Shown here: positions 1 through 5,832 of the stretch, piece after piece | Numbering within the stretch: the stretch's first letter is position 1 | How the letters are laid out: the number at the start of each line of letters is the position of its first letter | Source of the DNA: Lachnospiraceae bacterium UBA4364 | GTDB taxonomy: Bacteria > Bacillota > Clostridia > Lachnospirales > Lachnospiraceae | DNA length: 19,473 bases | NCBI GenBank assembly: GCA_002393955.1 | Contig: DGSK01000025.1 | Span: 1 to 19,473 of the forward strand | Direction of reading: 5' to 3' | The notes under the pieces: model-generated | The model's database searches: none | What the model saw: only the letters and a program-made list of their open reading frames with translations | What the model was told of the DNA's origin: nothing | Translations under genes and position numbers: made by a program

Positions 1-574
1 CAATTCCAACCACAGCGGGCAAATGGTCTTTTGAAGATATCCACTGTTCGGTAAAAGATGCTATGAACAGCGCAGTCATGGAAAACTCTATACCTCTCGT
101 GGAAAAAGGGATGACCTCGCCCAGAAGACTTCCTATGAGCGTTCCTGTAACCCAGTAACAGTGATCGAATATGGAAACAAGAAAACGATACAGGTTGTTG
201 TCTTCCCCGATGTCATCGTCATCGCACAGCAGAGAGTATGTCTCGTCTGTCAGTGCAAATATCATGTATGGCTTATATTTCCCGGCATTCTTATATTTTT
301 CTATCATAGATATTCCGTAAAAGAGATGTCGGCAGTTTACCATGATCGTCGTAATTGCAGTCGTTATAACCGTTGCCCCACCCGTTAGCAGTCCTACGCC
401 TACATACTGCATAGAACCGGCATATATAAAAAGGCTCATGGACAGTGCCCACAACACTCCATATCCTGCGTTTCTGAGTAAGATTCCAAATCCCATTCCC
501 AGAACTATATATCCCGCCATAATCGGAACAGTCTTGTAAAAAGCTCTTCTTACTGTTAATTTATGTCCTGTCAT
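1..574 (-). CDS. azlC: AzlC-family branched-chain amino acid permease, 3' end outside window
   Basis: The frame is open from the ATG at 574 to the window edge, giving about 191 residues with no stop. It reads as the large subunit of the AzlCD-type exporter of branched-chain amino acids, an inner-membrane protein that normally works with the small subunit AzlD. Seen: an N-terminus with a short basic stretch (TVRRAFYKT), then hydrophobic segments rich in Gly and Ala, the AzlC-typical 'YAGSMQYVGVGLL' helix around residues 44-56, and 'MVNCRHLFYGISM' around residues 72-84, both characteristic of the family. A ribosome binding site (GAAGGGTG) precedes the start by about 7 bases. An azlD partner would be expected just left of the window. 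Nothing looks broken in the visible part. Family assignment is from recognised motifs; substrate is inferred. Confidence 0.85.
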   Translation of the reverse strand, partial: MTGHKLTVRRAFYKTVPIMAGYIVLGMGFGILLRNAGYGVLWALSMSLFIYAGSMQYVGVGLLTGGATVITTAITTIMVNCRHLFYGISMIEKYKNAGKYKPYMIFALTDETYSLLCDDDDIGEDNNLYRFLVSIFDHCYWVTGTLIGSLLGEVIPFSTRGIEFSMTALFIASFTEQWISSKDHLPAVVGI

Positions 575-621
575 TCACTTTCACCCTTCACCTGGGCTGA
601 TCATCATCAAGCCCTGTCACA

Positions 622-636
622 ATGTATTCGATACAT
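622..636. promoter_or_regulatory. Palindrome upstream of azlC
   Basis: ATGTAT-TCG-ATACAT is a perfect 6-3-6 palindrome about 50 bases upstream of the azlC start. It could be an operator for a dimeric regulator of azlC, or chance in AT-rich DNA. Nothing else in the sequence decides between these. Confidence 0.3.
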
Positions 637-650
637 CAACACCCTTCATC

Positions 651-782
651 CTATAAAACACGTTCCAACATCCAAAATTCTCTTGTTCCCACGACATCAT
701 AAAACATCTTGATTCGATCCACTTCTTTATATCCATTTCGGATATAAAGCTTATCTGACCCCTGCTTCAGGCAGCTCCATTG
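651..782 (-). pseudogene. C-terminal remnant of a GNAT-type acetyltransferase
   Basis: A minus-strand frame ending in TAG at 651-653 reads about 43 residues without a start codon. It contains 'QGSDKLYIRNGYKEVDRI' and ends 'REFWMLERVL'. The 'LYIRNGYKEVDR' pattern followed by a short 'FWMLER' ending is the usual last strand region of GNAT N-acetyltransferases, which acetylate amines using acetyl-CoA. The acetyl-CoA-binding part is absent, so this is a non-functional tail. Its first codons overlap, in another frame, the last codons of the aldo/keto reductase remnant, so a deletion seems to have joined the two. The assignment rests on a short match and is tentative. Confidence 0.45.
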
Positions 783-1075
783 CTAAAAAACTCCTTTATC
801 TCCTGCATCAGATTCATCTGATCCACCGAGAACGGACATCTGCTGTTACAATGACCACAGCTGACACAATCAGAGGCATTCTTTTCAAGTGCCAGATAAT
901 GCTCTCTTGCCATTTCGTCTCCGATACGGGCAAGATCATAATAGTTGATGCCACTCTCATATGCGTGCCTGACAGTCTTTACAGCTTCTGACCTTTCAGC
1001 CTCCACAATATACGCAGTCCCCATGCCAATCTCACTGATCTTATCTCCGGTTCTTCTGTTCTCTCTGTATTTCAT
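767..1075 (-). pseudogene. Internally deleted [4Fe-4S]-containing aldo/keto reductase
   Basis: This 102-residue frame joins the two ends of a protein whose family is about 370-380 residues long. Residues 1-49 match the N-terminus of the ferredoxin-domain aldo/keto reductases, including 'IGMGTAYI' and 'GINYYDLA'. The rest matches their extreme C-terminus: 'ARIGDEMAREHY', then 'CVSCGHCNSRCPF', a CxxCxxCxxxCP iron-sulfur motif. The whole NAD(P)H-binding barrel, including the catalytic Tyr/Lys region, is missing, so no reductase activity is expected. The reading frame is intact. In the full-length family a YYDLA sequence occurs at both joined sites, which suggests recombination between short direct repeats. 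The start has an AGAGGTG ribosome binding site and lies 21 bases after the lipoprotein gene, so the two may be co-transcribed. Confidence 0.75.
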
Positions 1076-1096
1076 CCGACACCTCTTATCTGTTCC

Positions 1097-2161
1097 CTAT
1101 TCGAGAGCAATTTCCACATCACCATTTCCCAGCAAATCGGTTAATTCCTCCTGTGTCATGTCGATATGGCCAAGCCTCGTATATGCCCAGGTGTTTGATA
1201 CATAAAAGACTACAATCTGGTTCCCGGAATACAAGACGATATCTCCATATCCGGTCGTGATCTGCTCATCATTTCTCGGCAGGCTTTCACCAAGGGCGCC
1301 AACCTGTTCAAATCCACCGTACATAGACATCTTCACAGTCAGCGGACACAGCTCCTTCAATGCTTCTACTGACTCATTTTCTTCCCATTCAACCGGGTAT
1401 TCTTCACCATCAATCACCAAAATCATACTTTCACCTGCATCTCCATTTATATCTTTTACAGACAGCAGCTCAATCTGTACATTAAGCTCTTCATCCACTG
1501 TCACTCTGTATTTGTGATCAAGATTATCAGCTATGGGTGACCTTTCCTCTACAACCACCGTCGTCTCACCCGGTTTTATTTCGGTAAAAGTTATGATCTT
1601 ATCAAAACCGGAGCCGTCCATTTCCCCGTGATCAGAGCTATGATATTTCACCTCAGTTTCATAAGAAACAATGCCTTCGTCAGCGATCAATACATTAAAA
1701 TCGGGACCGCCTCCATCAAAAGACTCAAAGCTAAGTTTTGCTTTCTCACCACCGGCATTATCACTTGCCTCTTCCGTGACGATTTCTCCGGTCCAGTCCT
1801 CTATTCCACCGAACTCATAGGCATTCACATATCCCATGTCTGCCAGCTTTTGCGATGCTTCCTTGCTTCTTCTGCCGGTTCGGCAATAAACCAGCACGAT
1901 CTGATTTTTGTCTGGCAACTCTTCCGGCGGAGTGTCGGTAATACTCTCATTCGGAATCAGGATTGCTCCCAGAATGTGACCTTGTGCATATTCATCAGCT
2001 CTCCGAACATCCACGATAACGTGACCATCATCATCCTGCATCATAAGCTTGGCCTCGTCCTGTGATATACTGACATACGCAGGTTTATATACCATGCCGT
2101 CACCATCCAGTTTCTGCATTCCGCATCCAAATAATGAAAACATCAGACACACTCCCAACAA
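1097..2161 (-). CDS. Rhodanese-domain lipoprotein with C-terminal cyclophilin-like domain
   Basis: From the TTG at 2161 this reads 354 residues. A hydrophobic segment ends in the lipobox 'SLFGC' (Cys13), so an envelope-anchored lipoprotein is expected. Residues about 29-128 form a rhodanese domain with the active-site loop 'YCRTGRRS' (Cys93) and 'DVRRADEYAQGHI'; such domains carry sulfur as a persulfide. The middle part, about 140-240, is a beta-rich segment seen in secreted Firmicute proteins. Residues about 245-354 resemble the cyclophilin-like fold: 'YPVEWEENESVEAL', 'GGFEQVG', 'YGDIVLYSGNQIVVFY'. No ATG is available: the frame continues upstream as 'RISLGLSILLGV', part of a normal signal peptide, but meets a TAA before any good start. 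The original start is therefore probably lost in the deletion that joined it to the macrodomain remnant, and only TTG or GTG remains. Confidence 0.75.
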   Translation of the reverse strand: MLGVCLMFSLFGCGMQKLDGDGMVYKPAYVSISQDEAKLMMQDDDGHVIVDVRRADEYAQGHILGAILIPNESITDTPPEELPDKNQIVLVYCRTGRRSKEASQKLADMGYVNAYEFGGIEDWTGEIVTEEASDNAGGEKAKLSFESFDGGGPDFNVLIADEGIVSYETEVKYHSSDHGEMDGSGFDKIITFTEIKPGETTVVVEERSPIADNLDHKYRVTVDEELNVQIELLSVKDINGDAGESMILVIDGEEYPVEWEENESVEALKELCPLTVKMSMYGGFEQVGALGESLPRNDEQITTGYGDIVLYSGNQIVVFYVSNTWAYTRLGHIDMTQEELTDLLGNGDVEIALE

Positions 2162-2172
2162 TATTGATAATC

Positions 2173-2391
2173 CTAAGCTAATTCGCCTGCTTTAGCATTC
2201 TCCACCTGCAGGTATTCGTCCTGTACCTGTAAGAATTCATCACTGATGAATTGTGGCATCCTGACATTCATAAGTGACCTGAGCATATCTTTTTGTCCCT
2301 TCTCATAATCAGGGATCTGATATTTCCTGTATTCTATCCTCTCGGAAAGTAGCTTCTTTATCAGCCAAATCCGCCTCTCTTCATGAGTCAT
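2173..2391 (-). pseudogene. N-terminal fragment of zinc-macrodomain ADP-ribose hydrolase
   Basis: The first 72 residues of what reads as a protein-ADP-ribose hydrolase (family length about 260-270). Seen: 'MTHEERRIWLIKKLL', then 'KGQKDMLRSLMNVRMP' and 'ISDEFLQVQDEYLQ', the helical N-terminal extension of this family. The frame stops at TAG 2173-2175 just where the macrodomain itself should begin, so the ADP-ribose-binding and zinc-binding residues are absent. The ATG at 2391 is preferred over the upstream in-frame ATG at 2400 because GGAAGGG lies about 10 bases before it. The last codons overlap, in another frame, the signal peptide of the lipoprotein gene. A deletion seems to have fused the two genes. 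Confidence 0.65.
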
Positions 2392-2420
2392 AATAATCAT
2401 CCCTTCCATAGGTCGTATCA

Positions 2421-2458
2421 CGCAAAAAGCGCCTAAACGTATTATATCGTACAGGCGC
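2421..2458 (-). terminator. Rho-independent terminator, minus strand
   Basis: GCGCCT (2429-2434) and AGGCGC (2453-2458) form a stem, extended by a wobble and three more pairs. On the minus strand it is followed by five T (2424-2428). It separates the prophage remnants from the macrodomain fragment. Confidence 0.6.
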
Positions 2459-2482
2459 AAGGATTAATATACTGCTCTTTGC

Positions 2483-2635
2483 TCAAAATTTGAATTTAAT
2501 TGTCATTCTGTCATCTGGAAATACTTCAGCTGACTCAATATACTTTTCCCAGATTTCATCCGTAATTTCATCCTTATCCAGGATGGATTCATCAATATCA
2601 GCATCGCTTTCATCATCCATCAGATCACGGATAGA
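2483..2635 (-). pseudogene. C-terminal tail, possibly of a serine recombinase
   Basis: A minus-strand frame of about 50 codons ending in TGA at 2483-2485. It reads 'SIRDLMDDESDADIDESI' and then 'DEIWEKYIESAEVFPDDR', ending 'MTIKFKF'. The acidic linker followed by a 'YIESAEVFPDDR-xIKF' ending resembles the last strand of site-specific serine recombinases, but the match is short. An ATG at 2620 overlaps the stop of the portal fragment as TGATG; this looks like a by-product of the deletion joint, not a designed overlap. It could also be the end of another phage protein. Confidence 0.35.
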
Positions 2636-3183
2636 CCTGGAATATGCAGCACATCATAAGGCTTCAGTCTTACAGTCCGTCCGAACTTATCCGTACCCTT
2701 ACGCCCGTCCACTTGATCAGCGTCATAAACTGTATATTCGTAATACAGCTTCCCGTGCTCATCACGGTCAACCTTCATCCAATCCGGCATCAGCGGATAT
2801 AACGCAACAACCTCGCCCTTACCATTTCTGATGATCTGGCTGTATGCATTACCGAAAAGCAGCAGATGCGTCATCAGAGTCTCCCGGAATATGAAACTGG
2901 TCATCTCCGGATTCGGCTCATCATGAAGCAAAAAATAAAGCGGATGATTCACCGCTTTTTCCTTACTGCCATCATCGGTATATCTGTAAAATTGTAACGG
3001 CAGGCTTGCCACTGCTTCCGACAGGATCCTCACACAGCAGTACACCGCCGTCATCTGCATTGCAGAACGCTCTGTCACATACTTTCCTGCAGAACTGTTC
3101 CCCAGAAAAAAGCTGTAACTGCTGCCTGCCGTCCTGTCCGTGGGCTTATCCCTGCTCCTAAATATTCCACTAAAAATGTTCAT
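2620..3183 (-). pseudogene. Truncated phage portal protein
   Basis: The 187 residues from the ATG at 3183 read as the first half of an HK97-type portal protein, whose family is about 400-450 residues long. The portal is the dodecameric ring through which DNA enters the capsid. Seen: 'VYCCVRILSEAVASLPLQFY', 'HPLYFLLHDEPNPEMTSF', 'LLLFGNAYSQIIRN' and 'VLHIPGLS', in the order usual for the family. After 'HIPGLS' the frame stops at 2620, so the crown and clip-proximal half is missing. The start at 3183 is preferred to the upstream in-frame ATG at 3291: an AAGGATG ribosome site precedes it, and the extra residues would cross the CptI promoter. On the minus strand it follows the terminase remnant, the normal phage order, with the toxin-antitoxin locus between them. 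Confidence 0.8.
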
Positions 3184-3237
3184 TCTATTTTCATCCTTTC
3201 CGCATGTTTTCGCCGTCTTCAAACGTTTATATTTATA

Positions 3238-3266
3238 TTGACAAAACCCGCACTTTTTCATATACT
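3238..3266 (+). promoter_or_regulatory. Consensus sigma-A promoter of the CptI antitoxin RNA
   Basis: TTGACA at 3238-3243, a 17-base spacer, and TATACT at 3261-3266. This is nearly perfect for a housekeeping promoter. Transcription would start near 3273, just ahead of the first antitoxin repeat at 3287. Confidence 0.85.
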
Positions 3267-3272
3267 GTAGAT

Positions 3273-3420
3273 GAGCAGGAGATTGCTTCAAATGTTTGTT
3301 GCTACCCGATATGCAACTAAAATATGGTCGGGTTCAAATGTTTGTCGCTACTCGATATGCGACTCACAAAAGATTGAGTTCAAATGTTTGCCCCATTCCT
3401 GACGGGATGGGGCTTTTTTT
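3273..3420 (+). ncRNA. cptI: CptI-type antitoxin RNA: two pseudoknot repeats and a terminator
   Basis: Two full 46-base repeats (3287-3332 and 3333-3378) and the first 12 bases of a third. Each full unit starts TTCAAATGTTTG and folds as an H-type pseudoknot. Repeat 1: stem 1 GTTGC 3298-3302 with GCAAC 3313-3317; stem 2 ACCCGA 3304-3309 with TCGGGT 3328-3333. Repeat 2: GTCGC 3344-3348 with GCGAC 3359-3363; ACTCGA 3350-3355 with TTGAGT 3374-3379. Between the repeats both stems change on both sides and keep pairing (T-A to C-G, and C-G to T-A). In type III toxin-antitoxin systems such tandem pseudoknots are cut out of the precursor by the toxin and bind it. The repeat length is close to the roughly 45 bases I recall for CptI of Eubacterium rectale. 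Confidence 0.85.
3390..3420 (+). terminator. Terminator between antitoxin RNA and toxin gene
   Basis: A ten-pair stem (GCCCCATTCC from 3390, closing at 3413, loop TGAC) is followed by seven T. It sits between the repeats and the toxin start, as in other type III systems, where leaky termination keeps the antitoxin RNA in excess over the toxin mRNA. Confidence 0.9.
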
Positions 3421-3431
3421 CGGAGGTACCC

Positions 3432-3920
3432 ATGGATAACGGACATTTTTACTTTATCAACGATCAATACTTCATTGATTTCCCCGATCCGTATCTAATG
3501 CAGAACAAGGAAGTCATCAATGGGCAGGAACATAACCGTCCCTGTTTTTATGCCTTTGAAGATAGCAATAACAAAGGACTATATTGGATGATTCCCTTTT
3601 CTTCACAAACAAATAAGTTCCATAGGATTTACAGCAACAAAATAGCCAAATATGGGAAATGTGATACCATCGTATTCGGTAAAGTTCTCGGACATGAAAA
3701 AGCTTTTCTTATCCAAAATATGTGCCCTATTTCATCTAAATATATCAACAACGAATATGTTGATTCAACCACCAATATTCCTGTCAGAATAAGTGGTATT
3801 CTTGAGGGTGAACTTATATCAAAAGCAAGGCGTGTATTGGCACTTCAACGCCAAGGAAAAAAACTGGTATTTCCTGATATACTAAAGATTGAGGCCGCAA
3901 TAATTAAAAGTCTGCCATAA
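3432..3920 (+). CDS. cptN: Type III toxin, CptN/ToxN-like endoribonuclease
   Basis: A 162-residue protein starting at ATG 3432, five bases after a GGAGG site. The longer in-frame start at 3384 would lie inside the terminator and is rejected. The N-terminus 'MDNGHFYFINDQYFIDFPD' and the segment 'GLYWMIPFSSQTNKF' resemble the start of CptN/TenpN/ToxN proteins ('FY.i...Y...' and 'yl.PlsS...k'). Size and a C-terminal helical region ('ISKARRVLALQRQGKKL') also fit. These toxins are compact RNases that cut mRNA and their own antitoxin precursor, and are held inactive by the pseudoknot RNA; known members stabilise plasmids or abort phage infection. The identification rests mostly on the upstream repeat-terminator arrangement, which is diagnostic, supported by the N-terminus. 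It converges with the terminase remnant, four bases apart. Confidence 0.85.
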   Translation: MDNGHFYFINDQYFIDFPDPYLMQNKEVINGQEHNRPCFYAFEDSNNKGLYWMIPFSSQTNKFHRIYSNKIAKYGKCDTIVFGKVLGHEKAFLIQNMCPISSKYINNEYVDSTTNIPVRISGILEGELISKARRVLALQRQGKKLVFPDILKIEAAIIKSLP

Positions 3921-3924
3921 TCCA

Positions 3925-4332
3925 TCATAAAATGAGCAATCCTCTACTCTCGTACACACTTTCCTGCTGTTCAGCTTCATGCCGTACACAACGATCGAGA
4001 GCCATGACAGTTGCAACAATGCCATCGATCTTCTCTTTGGATTTTGCTTTTGTCAGCTTAATGTTTCCGGCATCATCCGTCTCAATGACAACATTTCCTG
4101 CCATCCATCTGCGCACCGGATTTCCTCCATGAACCATTCGGCCTTGCATAAGCACCTTATAGAATTCCTTACACGCCGGACTCATATCCTTATACCCCTG
4201 ACCAAACTGAACCATAGTAAGTCCTTCTTCCATAAGATTCGTCACAAGCATCGTGGCATTCCAGCGGTCATAGGCAATCTCCAAAATATGATATTTTTCA
4301 GCGCATTCCTCGATAAAGTGCTGAATTAGCTT
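3925..4332 (-). pseudogene. C-terminal fragment of phage terminase large subunit
   Basis: About 135 residues that read as the end of the nuclease domain of a large terminase, the motor that packages phage DNA. Seen: 'HILEIAYDRWNATMLVTNL', 'FGQGYKDMSPACKEFYKVL', 'NPVRRWMAGNVVIETDDAGN', 'KSKEKIDGIVATVMALDR' and the typical ending 'ESRGLLIL'. The ATPase domain and most of the nuclease domain are missing. The frame stays open to 4428, but residues upstream of about 4332 do not look like terminase, because the DNA there encodes a DNA polymerase fragment on the plus strand. The joint is therefore near 4333. Confidence 0.8.
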
Positions 4333-4335
4333 TAG

Positions 4336-4851
4336 CCTATCGTTGATAAATGGCGCGAATCTAACCCTAAGATCACAAAATACTGGTGGGATGTGGATGC
4401 TGCCGTAAAGAAAGCCGTTAAACTTCACCTGAAATCATCCGTCGGATGTGTCAGCTTTGAATGGGTATCCGGTATGCTGTTTATATGGCTCCCGTCCGGT
4501 CGAAGGCTCTCCTACGTGAAACCTCAGATGTGTATCAACCAGTTCGGCAGCGAATCCGTCAGCTATATGGGTACCGATAGCCAGAAGCACTGGTGCCGCA
4601 TTGAGAGCTACGGGCCGAAATTTGTCGAGAATATAGTCCAGGCTATAGCCCGCGACCTTCTCTGCTATGCTATGAAGAACCTCTCAGATATGTTTATTGT
4701 CGGTCATGTGCATGACGAAGTAATCATCGAGTGCCCTCCCGATGTCAAATATCAGGATATTTGCAGCATCATGGGACAGGCTCCGCCCTGGCTTCCCGGC
4801 ATCAATTTAAGGGCTGATGGATATACCACAGAATTTTATCGTAAGGATTGA
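4336..4851 (+). pseudogene. C-terminal fragment of phage family A DNA polymerase
   Basis: From just after a TAG at 4333 the plus strand encodes about 171 residues of a phage-type DNA polymerase I (family length about 640-660). Seen: 'DKWRESNPKITKYWWDVDAA', 'WLPSGRRLSYVKP', 'ESYGPKFVENIVQAIARDLL' and motif C 'VGHVHDEVIIE' with its catalytic His-Asp-Glu, ending 'LRADGYTTEFYRKD'. Motifs A and B and the exonuclease domain are absent, and no true start exists (the first candidate is a GTG at 4393), so it should be inactive. Phage replication and packaging genes do not normally abut head to head like this; a deletion plus inversion is implied. Confidence 0.8.
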
Positions 4852-4856
4852 GTCCT

Positions 4857-4884
4857 AAAAAGGCGACTCCGTTGTGGAGTCGCC
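4857..4884 (-). terminator. Terminator of the restriction-modification operon
   Basis: GGCGACTCC (4862-4870) and GGAGTCGCC (4876-4884) form a perfect nine-pair stem with a five-base loop. On the minus strand it is followed by TTTTT. It lies just after the stop of the last operon gene. On the plus strand the tail is CTTCTTT, so it may also end transcripts across the polymerase remnant. Confidence 0.9.
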
Positions 4885-4894
4885 CTTCTTTCAT

Positions 4895-5821
4895 TTACAT
4901 ATATTTCTTGAATGTATCTCTCATCTTTACCGCAACATCTATAGTTCGGTTCATGAGCTCATTGTAATTGGAATGGTCATCAAAGTTTAATCCATCAATT
5001 CGATACTTTATACGAGAAGCTTTCTTGCCATCTAGTCTGTCCCATATAAGCTCAAATCCAAGGGCACTCTCAATCTCTTCCTTGTGATCTGAAAATGTAT
5101 CGAAGAGATCTTTGTTGTCACTTATATAACACTCGACCACAATGCGCCCATCCTTATTTACAAGGTCAATCGCTATGTGAGCATCGCTGGTACCCATTGC
5201 CACATCATACCAGTGATCAGTAGTAGCTTTTCTCAGGTTAAACGGCTTACCACGGGCAATAACCACCTGATTAAACTGTTCCCAGAATGCAAGGCGTTCT
5301 CCTTGGCTCTTATTCAGATCACTGTCGTCGCTCTTAACCTTGCTGCGCTTAACAAAATCATTGGGTTTTTCAACAACCTCAAACTTAGGTGCCGGATCTG
5401 AATTCCCAATTTTATATGCATGAATCTCTATGAGGAAGAAGTTCACATCATTATTGGTATTATTGTTTAGCCACTCAATAGCTGCACGATGCTCTTCCTT
5501 CGCCTCCTTCACGATCCAGATCATTACCTTAGCATTCAGCCCGGAAGCATATGTAATAATCTTTCCAAGATGATCATGGTTGGTGCCTTCCAGTTGGTTC
5601 TCAACTATGACCGTAATACCGGAAGTCTCATCTTTAGCCACAATGTCACAGCGGTATGGCCCGACATACACTTCCTTGTCAACATCAGTAAGCGTAAGCC
5701 CGATGATGTCATTCAGGTATTCAAGATTTTCTTCTTTTGCAAGCCAGTTTGAGAAATCATACTGCTCATGCTTCCAGAGTTCTCTGACATCTACCTCTGT
5801 GAGTTTTCCGATATTTGCCAT
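4895..5821 (-). CDS. DUF4268 protein with PD-(D/E)XK-like N-terminal domain
   Basis: A 308-residue protein, last gene of the restriction-modification operon, 11 bases after hsdR and with an ideal AGGAGG site. The N-terminal half has a nuclease-like pattern: 'VYVGPYRCDIVAKDET' (Asp59) and 'GITVIVENQLEG' (Glu74, Gln76), a D...ExQ variant of the PD-(D/E)XK core. The C-terminal half, from about residue 175 ('GERLAFWEQFNQVV', 'IVVECYISDNKDLFD', 'SALGFELIWDRLDGKKASRI'), is the DUF4268 domain, whose job is not known to me. Proteins of this kind are often found beside type I systems and in defence islands. It may be an accessory nuclease or a regulator of the complex. The frame is intact. Confidence 0.8.
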   Translation of the reverse strand: MANIGKLTEVDVRELWKHEQYDFSNWLAKEENLEYLNDIIGLTLTDVDKEVYVGPYRCDIVAKDETSGITVIVENQLEGTNHDHLGKIITYASGLNAKVMIWIVKEAKEEHRAAIEWLNNNTNNDVNFFLIEIHAYKIGNSDPAPKFEVVEKPNDFVKRSKVKSDDSDLNKSQGERLAFWEQFNQVVIARGKPFNLRKATTDHWYDVAMGTSDAHIAIDLVNKDGRIVVECYISDNKDLFDTFSDHKEEIESALGFELIWDRLDGKKASRIKYRIDGLNFDDHSNYNELMNRTIDVAVKMRDTFKKYM

Positions 5822-5832
5822 GGCAACGCCTC

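Noticed and set aside
1628..2065. 145-residue plus-strand frame opposite the lipoprotein gene
   Set aside because: It has no ribosome site or family resemblance; the minus strand carries clear rhodanese motifs.
2620..3291. Longer portal reading frame starting at 3291
   Set aside because: The extra 36 residues are not portal-like and cross the CptI promoter; the ATG at 3183 has a ribosome site.
3287..3390. Direct repeats that could be taken for a CRISPR array
   Set aside because: The units abut at 46 bases with no unique spacers, the inner parts covary as paired stems, and a promoter, terminator and toxin gene frame them. Type III antitoxin fits far better.
3384..3431. Longer toxin start at 3384
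   Set aside because: It would put the start inside the antitoxin terminator and has no ribosome site; GGAGG precedes the ATG at 3432.
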